Shown here: positions 25,573-37,526 of the stretch, in pieces | How positions within the stretch are numbered: the stretch's first letter is position 1 | How the letters are laid out: each line of letters opens with the position of its first letter | Origin: Agrococcus jejuensis | GTDB lineage: Bacteria; Actinomycetota; Actinomycetes; Actinomycetales; Microbacteriaceae | Assembly: GCF_007679035.1 (NCBI RefSeq) | Contig: NZ_VEFR01000001.1 | Span: 558,001 to 622,000, forward strand | DNA length: 64,000 nt | Direction: 5' to 3' | Notes under the pieces: model-generated | The model's input: only the letters and a program-made list of their open reading frames with translations | Database searches by the model: none | Told to the model about the DNA's origin: nothing | Position numbers and translations under genes: made by a program

Positions 25573-26453
25573 GATGCCTCCTCGTGCGCTCGTGGCGCGT
25601 CGGTGCCCTCGGCGGGCGGCTCGGGAACCTGCGTGGTCGGCAGGGGGCTGTATGCGGCGCGGGCGCGCACGCTGCGCGCGTGGCGCAGGATGGGCTCGTC
25701 GACCATGCGTCCCTCGAACGAGAAGACGCCGGGATGCTCGGCGGCAGCCGCGAGCACGCGCTCGGCCCACGCGGCCTCGTCGGGCGCGGGCGCGAACGCC
25801 TCGCGGATGGGTGCGACGTGCGCGGGGTGGATGGCCGCCTTGGCGAAGAACCCCGACGCCGAGGCGTCCACGGCCTCGACGCGGCAGCCGTCGACGTCGG
25901 CGATGTCGGTGCGGATCGCGTCGATGGCGCGCTTGCCGTTCGCGGCGGCAGCGAGCAGCACGTGGCTGCGCGCGTGGCGAGCGACGTCGCGGTAGGCGCC
26001 GGTCTCGTCGCGGCTCGACGTGCCGCCGATCGAGGCGACGAGGTCCTCCGCGCCCCACATGAGCGCGACGACGTTGGGATGGGCCGCGATGTCGACGGCG
26101 TGCACGACGCCCGCCGCCGTCTCGCAGAGCGCGACGACCGCGAAGCCGTCGAACGCGTCGAGCTGCCTCGGCGACTCGGCCTTCGCGAGCATGATCGTGG
26201 TGACGCCAGCGCGGCGGGCGGCGTCGAGGTCGGCCTCGAGCGTGCCTTCGCCGATGGCGTTGACGCGCACGATCGTGCGGGCGGCGTCGACCGTCGCGGT
26301 CGCGATCGCCTCGCGCGCCGCATCCTTCGCATCGGGTCCGACGGCGTCCTCGAGGTCGAGGATCACGGCGTCGGCGCGCTCGGCCGCCTTCGCGAAGCGG
26401 TCGGGGCGATCGCCGGGGCAGAAGAGCAGGGCGGGACCCATCTCGAAGATCAT
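25569..26453 (-). CDS. CitE-like HpcH/HpaI-family CoA-ester lyase
   Basis: This 294-residue TIM-barrel lyase has FCPGDRPDRF (CoA and phosphate contact), VILDLEDAV (metal Asp/Glu), the ALCETAAGVV glutamate strand, WGAEDL and the KAAIHPAHV segment. The M. tuberculosis neighbour-equivalent Rv2498c has been reported to cleave (R)-HMG-CoA and citramalyl-CoA in leucine and itaconate breakdown, and the shared gene context suggests the same role here. The proline-rich tail after residue 270 is variable. It overlaps both neighbours by ATGA. Confidence 0.87.
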   Translation of the reverse strand: MIFEMGPALLFCPGDRPDRFAKAAERADAVILDLEDAVGPDAKDAAREAIATATVDAARTIVRVNAIGEGTLEADLDAARRAGVTTIMLAKAESPRQLDAFDGFAVVALCETAAGVVHAVDIAAHPNVVALMWGAEDLVASIGGTSSRDETGAYRDVARHARSHVLLAAAANGKRAIDAIRTDIADVDGCRVEAVDASASGFFAKAAIHPAHVAPIREAFAPAPDEAAWAERVLAAAAEHPGVFSFEGRMVDEPILRHARSVRARAAYSPLPTTQVPEPPAEGTDAPRAHEEAS

Positions 26454-26946
26454 GCGTCGCTCCCGGCGTCGGACTCCTCGGCCGGCCGCCCCTGCATGAG
26501 CACGGAGCGCGTCGCGATGGCGACGACCTCGCCGCGCTGGTTGCGGCCCGTGTGCTCGAGGGTCACGATGCCCTGGCCGGGCCGCGACGACGACGGGCGT
26601 GCGTCGACGATGCGCGTCTCGGCGTAGAGCGTGTCGCCGTGGCGCACGGGAGCGGGGAAGCGCACCTCGCCGAAGCCGAGGTTCGCCACGATCGTGCCCT
26701 GCGTGAGCTGCGCGACCGAGAGGCCCACGAGCGTCGCCAGCGTGTGCATCGAGTTCACGAGGCGCTCGCCGAACTCCGTCGACTCCGCCCACGCGGCGTC
26801 GAGATGCAGCGACTGCGTGTTCATCGTGAGGGTGGTGAACAGCACGTTGTCGGCCTCGGTCATCGTGCGGCCGGGGCGGTGCTCGTAGATGGTGCCGGGC
26901 TCGAGCTCCTCGAACCACAGGCCTCGCTGTCGGATGCGGCGTTCGG

Positions 26947-26950
<4 letters not shown>
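26450..26950 (-). CDS. MaoC-like hydratase
   Basis: This 166-residue hot-dog-fold protein matches the MaoC/(R)-enoyl-CoA hydratase family: [21 protein letters not shown] at the start, then NMLH-like MNTQSLHLD (catalytic Asp/His region), [11 protein letters not shown] and [13 protein letters not shown]. In the equivalent mycobacterial cluster (Rv2499c) it is linked to hydration of itaconyl- or methylglutaconyl-CoA-type intermediates before the CitE-like step. It is coupled to the carboxylase gene and the CitE-like gene by ATGA overlaps. Confidence 0.87.
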
Positions 26951-28946
<1,996 letters not shown>

Positions 28947-28947
<1 letters not shown>

Positions 28948-30554
28948 CACATCCTGAACACGCCGTAGCGCACGTCGGGCATCGGCGCCTGGCCGACGAC
29001 GTCGAGGGCGAGGCCGAGCACGCGGCGCGTGTCGGCGGGGTCGATGACGCCGTCGTCCCAGAGCCGGGCCGTCGAGTAGTAGGGCGAGCCCTGCCGCTCG
29101 TACTGCTCGCGGATGGGCGCCTCGAACGCCTGCTGCTCGTCGGCGGACCAGGTCTCGCCGCGCGCCTCGACGTTCGTGCGCTGCACGGTCGAGAGCACGG
29201 ATGCGGCCTGCGGGCCGCCCATGACCGACACGCGCGCGTTGGGCCAGAGCCACAGGAACCGCGGCGAGTACGCACGACCGCACATCGAGTACGTGCCGGC
29301 GCCGAACGATCCGCCGACGACGACCGTGAGCTTCGGCACGCGCGCGCACGCGACGGCCGTCACCATCTTCGCGCCGTGCTTCGCGATGCCACCGCGCTCG
29401 TACTCGCTGCCGACCATGAAGCCCGCGATGTTCTGCAGGAAGACGAGCGGGATGCCGCGCTGGTCGCAGAGCTCGATGAAGTGCGCGCCCTTCTGGGCGG
29501 ACTCCGAGAACAGCACGCCGTCGTTCGCGACGATGCCGACCGGATGCCCCCAGATGCGCGCGAAGCCGGTCACGAGCGTCGTGCCGAAGCCTGCCTTGAA
29601 CTCGTGGAACGCGGAGTCGTCGACGATGCGGGCGATGATCTCGCGCACGTCGTACGGCGTCTGCAGGTCGGCGGGCACGGCGGCGCCGAGCGTCGCGGGG
29701 TCGACGGCCGGCGCGGCCGCCTCGAGCACCTCCCACGGCGGCGCGGGGCTCGCGGGCAGCGTCGCGACGATGTCGCGCACGATGCGCAGGGCGTGCTCGT
29801 CGTCGTCGGCGAGGTGGTCGGCGACGCCCGAGACCGTCGTGTGCAGCTCGCCGCCGCCGAGGTCCTCCGCGCTCACGACCTCGCCCGTCGCGGCCTGCAC
29901 GAGCGGCGGACCGCCGAGGAAGATCGTGCCCTGCTCGCGCACGATGACCGTCTCGTCGCTCATCGCGGGCACGTAGGCGCCGCCCGCGGTCGACGAGCCC
30001 ATGACGCAGGCGATCTGCGCGATCCCGTCGGCGCTCATGCGCGACTGGTTGTAGAAGATTCGCCCGAAGTGCTCCTTGTCGGGGAACACCTCGTCCTGCA
30101 TCGGCAGGAACGCGCCACCCGAGTCGACGAGGTAGATGCACGGCAGCCGGTTCTCGGCGGCGATCTCCTGCGCGCGCAGGTGCTTCTTCACCGTCATCGG
30201 CAGGTACGTGCCGCCCTTCACGGTCGCGTCGTTCGCGACGACCATGACATGGCGGCCCGACACGAGGCCGATGCCGGCGACGACGCCGGCGGCGGGCGCC
30301 TCGTCGTCGTACATGCCCGTCGCGGCGAGCGGTGCCACCTCGAGGAAGGGGCTGCCGACGTCGAGCAGTCGCTCGACGCGGTCGCGCGGCAGCAGCTTGC
30401 CGCGTGCGACGTGCCGCTCGCGCGAGCGCTCGGGACCGCCGAGCGCCGCGCGCTCGAGGCGCGCGCGCAGGTCCTCGACGAGCGCGTCCATCGCCTCGGC
30501 GCGCGCCGCGGCCTCGGGCGATGCTGCGTCGACGGTCGTCGTCAGCCGATCCAC
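28947..30554 (-). CDS. accD1: Acyl-CoA carboxylase beta subunit (carboxyltransferase, AccD1/MccB type)
   Basis: This 535-residue carboxyltransferase matches the methylcrotonyl-CoA carboxylase beta subunit in length and sequence. Recognisable segments are [18 protein letters not shown] near the N-terminus, [25 protein letters not shown], and in the second half LFLQN-like [12 protein letters not shown] and [16 protein letters not shown] (oxyanion region). GTG 30554 is chosen because AAGGAG lies 4 bases upstream. It follows bkdC by 31 bases in the same operon. Confidence 0.93.
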
Positions 30555-30585
30555 GGATCTCCTTCGGTTCGTCGGGGGCGGTGCA

Positions 30586-31902
30586 TCAGCGCCGCGCGAG
30601 CGCCAGGCCGGGGTGCTCGAGCAGGGCACCGACGTCGGCGATGAACGCGCTCGCCTCCTTGCCGTCGAGCACGCGGTGGTCGAACGACACCGTGATCTGC
30701 ATGACGTCGCGCAGCGCGATCTCGCCGCGGTGCTCCCACGGGGTACGCCGCACGGTGCCGAGCGCGAGGATGACCGACTCGCCCGGGTTGAGGATGGGCA
30801 CGCCACCGTCGACGCCGAAGACGCCGACGTTCGACACCGTCATGGTCGACGAGGTGAGCTCGGCGGGGCTCAGCCGACCCTCGCGGGCCTTCTCGGCCTG
30901 CTCGCGGATGCGGCCGGCGAGCTCGGTGGCGTCGAGCAGGTCGGCGTCGTCGACGCTCGCGACCACGAGGCCGCGGTCGGTCGCGACGGCGATGCCGAGG
31001 TTGACCGCGCCATGCACCTCGATCTCGTTCGCGTCGGCATGGAAGGTGCTGTTCACCTCGGGCGTGCGCACGGCGGCGAGCAGGATCGCGCGGCATGCCA
31101 TCGACAGGAACGTCGGGGCGTCGCCGCCGCGGGCGCGTGCCTTGAGGTCGTCGACGAGCTGCCTCGTCTCGGTGACGTCGACCTGCAGGAAGACCGCGGC
31201 ATGCGGCGCCGTGAAGGCCGAGTCGGTCATGGCCTTGGCCGTGTGCTTGCGCAGACCCGTGACGCGCTCGCGTCGGGACGCGCGCGCGGGTGCGGATGCC
31301 GGGGCTGCGGCGGGGCTCGAGAGCCGGTCGAGGTCGGCGCGCGTGACGATGCCGTCCTCCCCCGTCGGCTCGATGCTCGACAGGTCGATGCCGCGCTGTC
31401 GCGCGAGGGCGCGCACGGGCGGGAACGCGCGCGCCGGGCGGCGTTCGTCGCGCACGAACGGCGTGGGCTCGAAGGTGCGGCGGCGGCGCGTCGCACGCGC
31501 GCCGGAGCCGACCTTGACCGAGCCGACGAGCACGCTCACGCGCTCCTGGGCGGGCTTCGCGGTGGCGTCGGCCGCCGGGCGATCCTCGACGGGCAGCGCC
31601 GGTGCGGGCTGCTCGTCGGGCTCGGCCGCCTCGGCCGCCGGTGCGGGCGCATCCGCGGGCTCCGCTCCCTCGACGTCGTACTCGATGAGCGGTGCGCCGA
31701 CCGCGATCGTCTCGCCCTCCGCGGCGTGCAGCGCGCGCACGACCCCGGCGTACGGGCTCGGCAGGTCGACCACGGCCTTCGCCGTCTCGACCTCCGCGAG
31801 GATCTGGTTCAGCTCGACCGTGTCGCCCTCGGCGACCAGCCAGCGCACGATCTCGGACTCCGTGAGCCCCTCGCCCAGGTCGGGCAGCTTGAAGGTGGTC
31901 AT
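30586..31902 (-). CDS. bkdC: Branched-chain alpha-keto acid dehydrogenase E2 (dihydrolipoamide acyltransferase)
   Basis: This 438-residue E2 has one N-terminal lipoyl domain (lipoylated Lys42 in ETAKAVVDL), an alanine/proline linker, a peripheral-subunit-binding domain at about 163-197 ([19 protein letters not shown]) and a C-terminal acyltransferase domain with catalytic DHRVLDG (His409, Asp413). It transfers the acyl group from lipoyl to CoA, making isovaleryl-, isobutyryl- or 2-methylbutyryl-CoA. It is coupled to bkdB by ATGA. The shared E3 gene is not in the window. Confidence 0.94.
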   Translation of the reverse strand: MTTFKLPDLGEGLTESEIVRWLVAEGDTVELNQILAEVETAKAVVDLPSPYAGVVRALHAAEGETIAVGAPLIEYDVEGAEPADAPAPAAEAAEPDEQPAPALPVEDRPAADATAKPAQERVSVLVGSVKVGSGARATRRRRTFEPTPFVRDERRPARAFPPVRALARQRGIDLSSIEPTGEDGIVTRADLDRLSSPAAAPASAPARASRRERVTGLRKHTAKAMTDSAFTAPHAAVFLQVDVTETRQLVDDLKARARGGDAPTFLSMACRAILLAAVRTPEVNSTFHADANEIEVHGAVNLGIAVATDRGLVVASVDDADLLDATELAGRIREQAEKAREGRLSPAELTSSTMTVSNVGVFGVDGGVPILNPGESVILALGTVRRTPWEHRGEIALRDVMQITVSFDHRVLDGKEASAFIADVGALLEHPGLALARR

Positions 31903-32942
31903 CGCGTGCCTCCCTGCATCGCCATGGAGCCCGTGGCCGACCGCGAGTGGCGACGACCGAGGGCGCGGTCGACGGCGTCGAGGATGCGGTCCACGCTCGG
32001 CAGGTACGACTCCTCGAACGCGCTCGGCGGGTACGGGGTGTCGTACGCGGTCACGCGCTCGGGCGCGGCCTGCAGCGACGCGAAGGCGCGCTCGACGACG
32101 CTCGCGACGAGCTCCGACGACACCGACGCCTCCTTGGGCGCCTCGTGCGCCACGACGAGCCGGCCGGTGCGCTCGACGCTCGCGACGACGGTGTCGACGT
32201 CGAGCGGCGAGATGGAGCGCAGGTCGATGACCTCGATCTCGATGCCCTCGTCGGCGGCGGCCTCGGCAGCCTGCAGCGCGGTCTGCACGACGGGGCCGTA
32301 GGTCGCGAGCGTCACGTCGCGGCCGGGCACGAGCACCGTCGCGGTGTCGAGGTCGCGCACGATCGTGCGGTCGACCTCGCCCTTCGACCAGTAGCGCGAC
32401 TTCGGCTCGAAGAACAGCACGGGGTCGTCGCTCGCGATCGCGGCGCGGAGCGTCGAGTACGCCTCCTGCGGCGTCGCGGCCGTCACGACGCGCAGGCCCG
32501 CCGTGTGGGCGAAGTACGACTCGGGGCTCTCGGAGTGGTGCTCGACCGAGCCGATGTCGCCGCCGTACGGCACGCGGATGACGAGCGGCATCCGCACGCG
32601 GCCCTTCGTCCGGTAGTGCAGCTTCGCCACCTGCGCGACGATCTGGTCGAAGCCGGGGTAGATGAAGCCGTCGAACTGGATCTCGACGACGGGCCGGTAG
32701 CCGCGGTAGGCCATGCCGATCGCGGTGCCGATGATCGCCGACTCCGCGAGCGGCGAGTCGATCACGCGCTGCGGGCCGAACGTGGCCTGCAGGCCGTCGG
32801 TGACGCGGAAGACGCCCCCGAGCTGGCCGATGTCCTCGCCCATGAGGAAGACCTTGTCGTCGGCCTCGAGCGCGTCATGCAGCGCGGCGCCGATGGCCTT
32901 GCCGAGCTGCAGCGTCTGGATGTCCGTCTCGACCGCGGTCAT
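31899..32942 (-). CDS. bkdB: Branched-chain alpha-keto acid dehydrogenase E1 beta subunit
   Basis: This 347-residue transketolase-like subunit has typical E1 beta segments: LMGEDIGQLGGVFRVTDGL, the DSPLAESAIIGTAIG strand and VEHHSESPESYFAHTAGL. It pairs with BkdA to bind thiamine diphosphate and decarboxylate branched-chain 2-oxo acids. It overlaps both neighbours by ATGA, giving fixed stoichiometry with BkdA. Confidence 0.95.
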   Translation of the reverse strand: MTAVETDIQTLQLGKAIGAALHDALEADDKVFLMGEDIGQLGGVFRVTDGLQATFGPQRVIDSPLAESAIIGTAIGMAYRGYRPVVEIQFDGFIYPGFDQIVAQVAKLHYRTKGRVRMPLVIRVPYGGDIGSVEHHSESPESYFAHTAGLRVVTAATPQEAYSTLRAAIASDDPVLFFEPKSRYWSKGEVDRTIVRDLDTATVLVPGRDVTLATYGPVVQTALQAAEAAADEGIEIEVIDLRSISPLDVDTVVASVERTGRLVVAHEAPKEASVSSELVASVVERAFASLQAAPERVTAYDTPYPPSAFEESYLPSVDRILDAVDRALGRRHSRSATGSMAMQGGTR

Positions 32943-34096
32943 GCGTGGTCACCGTGCCCGCCCGGCGCGGCCTCGATCGAAGCGACGAAGGCGTCGTGCT
33001 CGGCGAGCTGGCGCTCGAGTCGCTTCGTGGGCGTCGTGTAGACGTTCGAGAAGAGCGTGCGGTGGTCGGGCACCGACACGGCGGTCACGGCCGCGCGCAG
33101 CTCCTTCGCGACGGCGTCGCAGCGGATCTTCGCCTCCTCGCGGATGCGGGCGATCGGCGCACCCGTCTGCTCGAGGTGCCTCTCGAGGCGCACGATCGGG
33201 TCCTTCTCGCGCCACGACGCCACCTCGTCCTCCGAGCGGTAGCGCTTGGGGTCGTCGGTCGACGTGTGCGGACCCATGCGGTAGGTCATGGCCTCGATGA
33301 ACGTGGGGCCGCCGCCCGAGCGGGCGCGCTCGACGGCGATGCGCGTCGCGGCCAGCACCGCGAGCACGTCGTTGCCGTCGACGCGCAGCGCGGGGATGCC
33401 GAAGCCGGTCGGGCGCAGCGCGAGCGGGAAGCCCGACTGCACGGCGACGGGCTCGGAGATCGCGTACTGGTTGTTCTGGCAGACGAAGATCACGGGCGCC
33501 TGGAACGCGCTCGCGAACACCATCGCCTCGTTGACGTCGCCCTCGCTCGTGGCACCGTCGCCGAAGTAGGCGACGGCGACGTCGTCGGAGCCGTCCATCC
33601 GGGCGCCCATCGCGTAGCCCGTCGCGTGCAGGGACTGGGCGCCGATGATGATCTGCGGTGTCGCGAGGTGGTGCTCCATGGGATCCCAGCCCGACTGCTG
33701 CACGCCCTTCCAGACGCGCATCGCCTCGCCCTGGTCGACGCCGCGCAGGTAGGCGAGGCCGTGCTCCCGGTACGAGCCGAAGACGAAGTCGGTGTCGCGC
33801 AGCGCCCGGCCCGAGCCGATCTGCGCAGCCTCCTGCCCCTGGGCGGGCGGCCACAGCAGCAGCTCTCCCTGTCGCGTGAGCGCGAACGCCTCGGCGTCGA
33901 TGCGCCGCAGGATCGACAGGTCGACGTAGAGGTCGGTGAGCGCGTGCTCGTCGACGTCGCCGAGATGCGGGTCGAGCAGCTCGTTCGCGTGGCGCGACCC
34001 GTCGGGGTGCAGCACGCTCAGCGGCTCGTCGAGGCCGGCAGCGAGCGCCGGGTTCGGCGCGGGTACGGTCAGCGGCCTGTTCTCGATCAACGACAC
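32939..34096 (-). CDS. bkdA: Branched-chain alpha-keto acid dehydrogenase E1 alpha subunit
   Basis: This 385-residue subunit carries the thiamine-diphosphate motif GDGATSEGD...NNQYAIS (GDG-X-NN). It also has the phosphorylation-loop-like MTYRMGPHTSTDDPKRYRS region. It is the first gene of the eight-gene operon. GTG 34096 is used because GGAGG sits 6 bases upstream. The 162-base gap to the divergent Lrp gene should hold the operon promoter. Confidence 0.95.
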   Translation of the reverse strand: MSLIENRPLTVPAPNPALAAGLDEPLSVLHPDGSRHANELLDPHLGDVDEHALTDLYVDLSILRRIDAEAFALTRQGELLLWPPAQGQEAAQIGSGRALRDTDFVFGSYREHGLAYLRGVDQGEAMRVWKGVQQSGWDPMEHHLATPQIIIGAQSLHATGYAMGARMDGSDDVAVAYFGDGATSEGDVNEAMVFASAFQAPVIFVCQNNQYAISEPVAVQSGFPLALRPTGFGIPALRVDGNDVLAVLAATRIAVERARSGGGPTFIEAMTYRMGPHTSTDDPKRYRSEDEVASWREKDPIVRLERHLEQTGAPIARIREEAKIRCDAVAKELRAAVTAVSVPDHRTLFSNVYTTPTKRLERQLAEHDAFVASIEAAPGGHGDHA

Positions 34097-34245
34097 GGTG
34101 GACCTCCTCGTCCGGCGCGCCTCGTGGGCGCTGTCGCGGACCTGGGTGCGGGTCCGCGTCCAGCCACGCTAGCGAGGCGGAGCAGATCGAGCAACGCCGA
34201 CGCGCGGGATTGCGCAGAATGCTTCGCGCATCCATCTGCGGCGCA

Positions 34246-34251
34246 TAGGAT
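34246..34251 (+). promoter_or_regulatory. Candidate -10 element of the lrp-like gene (leaderless)
   Basis: TAGGAT lies 7 bases before the ATG at 34259 and is followed directly by the TGCGCA palindrome. Confidence 0.5.
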
Positions 34252-34253
34252 GC

Positions 34254-34265
34254 TGCGCATGCGCA
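34254..34265. promoter_or_regulatory. Candidate Lrp/AsnC operator
   Basis: TGCGCATGCGCA is a perfect 12-base palindrome covering the predicted start point and start codon of the lrp-like gene. Related copies lie upstream at 34211-34216 (TGCGCA), 34225-34231 (CGCGCAT) and 34237-34246 (TGCGGCGCAT), roughly one or one and a half helical turns apart. This spacing suits an Lrp oligomer. Confidence 0.42.
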
Positions 34266-34729
34266 CCGTCGACGACACCGATCGGAAGATCCTGCTCGCC
34301 ATGACCGAGCATCCCCGTTCGACGATCGTCGCGATCGCCGAGCGGCTCGGCCTGGCCCGGAACACCGTGCAGGCGCGCGTGCAGGCGCTCGAGGCGTCCG
34401 ACGCGCTGCAGGGCTTCGACCGGAGGCTGCACGCCGAGGCCCTCGGCTATCCGCTCACGGTGTTCATGGCGACGCATGTCGACCAGCCGAAGATCGACCA
34501 CGTCGTCGCGCAGCTGCGCGAGATCCCCGAGGTCGTGCAGGCGCACGGCATCGCCGGGCAGGCCGACGTGCTCGTGCGCTGCGTCTGCAAGGACGCCGAG
34601 GACCTCTACCGCGTCAACAAGCTCGTGCTGCAGTGCGACGGCGTCGAGCGCACCGAGACGTGGCTGTCGATGGGCGAGCTCATCCCCTTCCGCCTCGCGC
34701 CCGTGCTCGAGCGCGACCTCGGGGCCTGA
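34259..34729 (+). CDS. Lrp/AsnC-family regulator (probable BkdR)
   Basis: This 156-residue regulator has an N-terminal helix-turn-helix ([35 protein letters not shown]) and a C-terminal RAM ligand domain ([19 protein letters not shown]). It is divergent from the branched-chain keto acid dehydrogenase operon, so it probably controls that operon in response to a branched-chain amino acid. ATG 34259 is preferred for its leaderless promoter; ATG 34250 is possible. Confidence 0.9.
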   Translation: MRTVDDTDRKILLAMTEHPRSTIVAIAERLGLARNTVQARVQALEASDALQGFDRRLHAEALGYPLTVFMATHVDQPKIDHVVAQLREIPEVVQAHGIAGQADVLVRCVCKDAEDLYRVNKLVLQCDGVERTETWLSMGELIPFRLAPVLERDLGA

Positions 34730-34754
34730 CCGCGTCGGTCGGCGCGCGTACGCT
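34726..34754 (+). promoter_or_regulatory. Promoter of selO
   Basis: CTGACC (34726-34731), a 17-base spacer and TACGCT (34749-34754) form a sigma-A-type promoter. The -10 is 7 bases before ATG 34762, so the transcript is probably leaderless. The -35 overlaps the stop codon of the preceding gene. Confidence 0.55.
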
Positions 34755-34761
34755 CGTGCGC

Positions 34762-36225
34762 ATGGGGACCGCCACGCAGCCGACCATCGCCCTCGAGGGC
34801 GGCTTCGCCGGTGCCGTGCCGGAGCTGGCGATCCCCTGGCAGGCGGCCGAGCCCCCCGCTCCGCGTCTGCTCGTGCTGAACGCGGCGCTCGCCGAGGAGG
34901 TCGGCATCGACCCGTCCTGGCTACGCGGCCCGGAGGGCGTCGGCCTGCTCACGGGCACCCGGCTGCCCGACGGCGCCACGCCCGTCGCGCAGGTGTACGC
35001 CGGGCACCAGTTCGGCTCCTACTCCCCTCGCCTCGGCGACGGCCGCGCCCTGCTGCTCGGCGAGCTGCGCGCTCCCGACGGTCGGCTGCTCGACCTCCAC
35101 CTCAAGGGCTCGGGGCGCACGCCCACGGCGCGAGCCGGCGACGGGTTCGCGGCCGCCGGCCCCATGCTGCGCGAGCACCTCGTGAGCGAGGCGATGCACG
35201 CGCTCGGCATCCCCACGACGCGCTCGCTCGCGGTCGTGGCGACGGGCGGGGCCGTGCGTCGCGAGACGACGCTGCCCGGCGCCGTGCTCGCGCGCATCGC
35301 GAGCAGCCACCTGCGCGTCGGCAGCATCCAGTACGCGAGCGCCACGGGCGACCGCGCCCTGCTGCGTCGCGTCGTCGACCACGCGATCGACCGCCATCAC
35401 CCCGACCTGGTCGGCACCGACGCCCCGGCGCTGGGGCTGCTGCAGCGCGTGGTCGCCGCGCAGGCCGCGCTCGTGGCGCACTGGATGCTCGTGGGCTTCG
35501 TCCACGGCGTGATGAACACCGACAACATGACGCTCTCGGGCGAGACCATCGACTACGGCCCGTGCGCCTTCCTGGATGCGTTCGACACGAGCACGGTCTA
35601 CAGCTCGATCGACACCGGCGGTCGCTACGCGTACGGCAACCAGCCGGGCATCGCCGCCTGGAACCTCGCACGGCTCGCCGAGGCGCTGCTGCCCGTGCTC
35701 GACGACGACCCCCACCGCGCGCTCGAGCTGGCCCAGGCGGCGCTCGACGACTTCGCGCCGCAGCACGCGAGCGCCTGGAGGACCGGCATGCTCGCGAAGC
35801 TCGGCGTGCGGCAGGACCTCGACGATCCCGACGCCGCCGCGCTGGTCGGCGACCTCATGGGGATGCTGCAGGAGACGCGCGCCGACCACACCTCGTGCTT
35901 CCGCGCGCTCACCGACGCCGCGCTGGGCGACGACCAGCGCCTGCGTGCGCTGCTGGGCGCATCGCCGGGCTTCGACGACTGGGCGCGGCGCTGGACGGCG
36001 CTGGGCCCCGACGGGTCGGCGATGGCCGCGGTCAATCCCGTCGTCATCCCTCGCAACCATCTCGTGGAGGAGGCCCTCGCCGCCGCCACCGAGGGCGACC
36101 TCGCACCGTTCGAGCGGCTGCTCGACGCGGTGACGACGCCCTACGTCGAGCGACCCGGGTTCGAGCGGTACGCCGCGCCGGCCCCCGAGGCGTTCGGCGC
36201 CTATCGGACCTTCTGCGGCACCTGA
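34762..36225 (+). CDS. selO: Protein adenylyltransferase SelO (YdiU family)
   Basis: This 487-residue pseudokinase-fold enzyme transfers AMP to hydroxyl groups on proteins and is linked to oxidative stress. Family motifs are [32 protein letters not shown] (Lys115), [29 protein letters not shown] (residues 248-256) and [10 protein letters not shown] (Asp264). The C-terminus ends in FCGT, so the cysteine that replaces selenocysteine in some family members is present. Confidence 0.94.
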   Translation: MGTATQPTIALEGGFAGAVPELAIPWQAAEPPAPRLLVLNAALAEEVGIDPSWLRGPEGVGLLTGTRLPDGATPVAQVYAGHQFGSYSPRLGDGRALLLGELRAPDGRLLDLHLKGSGRTPTARAGDGFAAAGPMLREHLVSEAMHALGIPTTRSLAVVATGGAVRRETTLPGAVLARIASSHLRVGSIQYASATGDRALLRRVVDHAIDRHHPDLVGTDAPALGLLQRVVAAQAALVAHWMLVGFVHGVMNTDNMTLSGETIDYGPCAFLDAFDTSTVYSSIDTGGRYAYGNQPGIAAWNLARLAEALLPVLDDDPHRALELAQAALDDFAPQHASAWRTGMLAKLGVRQDLDDPDAAALVGDLMGMLQETRADHTSCFRALTDAALGDDQRLRALLGASPGFDDWARRWTALGPDGSAMAAVNPVVIPRNHLVEEALAAATEGDLAPFERLLDAVTTPYVERPGFERYAAPAPEAFGAYRTFCGT

Positions 36226-36231
36226 TCAGGC

Positions 36232-36248
36232 CGTCCGCCCTGCGGACG
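36232..36248 (+). terminator. Possible weak terminator after selO
   Basis: CGTCCGC-CCT-GCGGACG is a 7-base-pair hairpin with a 3-base loop, 7 bases after the selO stop. It has no U tract. Confidence 0.3.
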
Positions 36249-36292
36249 CCCAGCGGTTCGCACCTAGCGTGGTGTCGACCGAGGAGGTCCCC

Positions 36293-36769
36293 ATGGGGTG
36301 GCAGGAGGCAGGGCGCGTGCGTCGCCCGCAGCGCGGCGGTGCGCATCCCGGCTGGGCGTGGGGAATCGTGCTCGTCCCGGCAGGTGCGGGCCTCGTGGCC
36401 GGCGGGATCGCGCTGGCGCGAGCGCTCGAGGGCGGAGCGGGCACGGCGATCGGCGTCGCGCTCGCCGCGTGGGGCGCGACGCTCGTCATGCCCTTCGTCG
36501 TGATCGGCTGGTACGCGGCGCAGGCTGCGTGGAAGGCGCCGCGCGAGCGCGCGGGCACCGCGTTCGCGGTGCCGTCGCACGAGCTGCGCCGCATCGGGTT
36601 CCGGATCCGGTGGAGTCCGGCCGCTCGCAGCCTCGTGTTCGGCGCCGCCGGGTACGACGGACCGGGTCTGCGGATGCTCGTCGCCGGCCGCGTCGTGCAC
36701 GTGCTCGGCATCGTGATCCTCGTCGTCGCGGGGCTCGGCGCTGCGCTCGGGAACCTCGGTCCGCGCTGA
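36293..36769 (+). CDS. Small hypothetical membrane protein
   Basis: This 158-residue protein has three hydrophobic segments (about 20-44, 48-75 and 130-150) and a basic loop between the second and third. I do not recognise a family. ATG 36293 follows a strong ribosome-binding site (GAGGAGG at 36281-36287); the upstream GTG 36269 has none. Neighbours give no hint of function. Confidence 0.7.
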   Translation: MGWQEAGRVRRPQRGGAHPGWAWGIVLVPAGAGLVAGGIALARALEGGAGTAIGVALAAWGATLVMPFVVIGWYAAQAAWKAPRERAGTAFAVPSHELRRIGFRIRWSPAARSLVFGAAGYDGPGLRMLVAGRVVHVLGIVILVVAGLGAALGNLGPR

Positions 36770-36830
36770 CCCGCTGCATGCAGTCCCGGCGATTCTCGCC
36801 GCGATCCTGCCTTGCGCGCCCACGAATGGA

Positions 36831-36836
36831 TACACT
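36831..36836 (+). promoter_or_regulatory. Candidate -10 element of the gntR-prpDBC operon (leaderless)
   Basis: TACACT lies 6 bases before the GTG at 36843, and no ribosome-binding site is present. No good -35 is visible, which would fit activation or control by the GntR product. Confidence 0.45.
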
Positions 36837-36842
36837 CGGGGC

Positions 36843-37526
36843 GTGGGCATGGATGCGAGCACGCGGCGACGAGCCGGCGAGCACGCCATCGAGCGCCTGC
36901 GCGACGACATCCAGTCGGGCGCCCTGCCGCCCGGCTCGGTGCTCGGCGAGGTCGAGCAGGCGACGCGCCTCGGCGTGAGCAGGACGCCGCTGCGCGAGGC
37001 GCTCGACCGGCTCGAGGCCGAGGGCCTCGTCGTGCGGCGCAGCCCTCGCGTCACGGTCGTCGCCGACGTCTCCCTCGACCAGATCCGCGACCTGTTCGCC
37101 GTCCGCCGCGCGCTCGAGGAGAGCGCCGCCAGGCTGGCAGCGGCGCGCGCCGACGGCGATCGGGCGGCCTTCGCGCCGCTCGCCGACGCGTTCGCGCAGG
37201 CGGACGCGACGGAGGACGTCGGCTCGTACTACGCGCGCGTCGCCGAGCTCGACGCAGCCATCGAGCGCGCCGTCGCCAACGACTTCCTCGCCCGCGCGCT
37301 GCAACCCGTGCGCGCGCATCTCGGCCGCGTGCGCCGACTCGCGAGCGACCGTCCCGAGCGCCTGCGCGACTCCGCCGCCGAGCACGCGCTCATCGCCCGC
37401 GCCATCGCAGCCGGCGACGGCGACCTCGCCGCCCACGCCACCCACGTGCACCTGCACCGCGCCCTCGCGAGCGTCGAGCAGGCGCTGACGACGACCACGA
37501 CCGCACCCACCGAGAGGACGGCATGA
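36843..37526 (+). CDS. GntR-family (FadR/FCD-type) regulator of the methylcitrate genes
   Basis: This 227-residue regulator has an N-terminal winged helix ([39 protein letters not shown]) and a C-terminal all-helical FCD ligand domain. It is the first gene of the prp operon and is coupled to prpD by ATGA, so it most likely responds to a methylcitrate-cycle intermediate. GTG 36843 or ATG 36849 may start the protein; the -10 position favours 36843. Confidence 0.88.
   Translation: MGMDASTRRRAGEHAIERLRDDIQSGALPPGSVLGEVEQATRLGVSRTPLREALDRLEAEGLVVRRSPRVTVVADVSLDQIRDLFAVRRALEESAARLAAARADGDRAAFAPLADAFAQADATEDVGSYYARVAELDAAIERAVANDFLARALQPVRAHLGRVRRLASDRPERLRDSAAEHALIARAIAAGDGDLAAHATHVHLHRALASVEQALTTTTTAPTERTA

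Noticed and set aside
30136..32301. Long plus-strand open frames opposite accD1, bkdC and bkdB
   Set aside because: The minus strand encodes complete, motif-bearing enzymes with ATGA overlaps; the plus-strand product is low-complexity and has no start signal.
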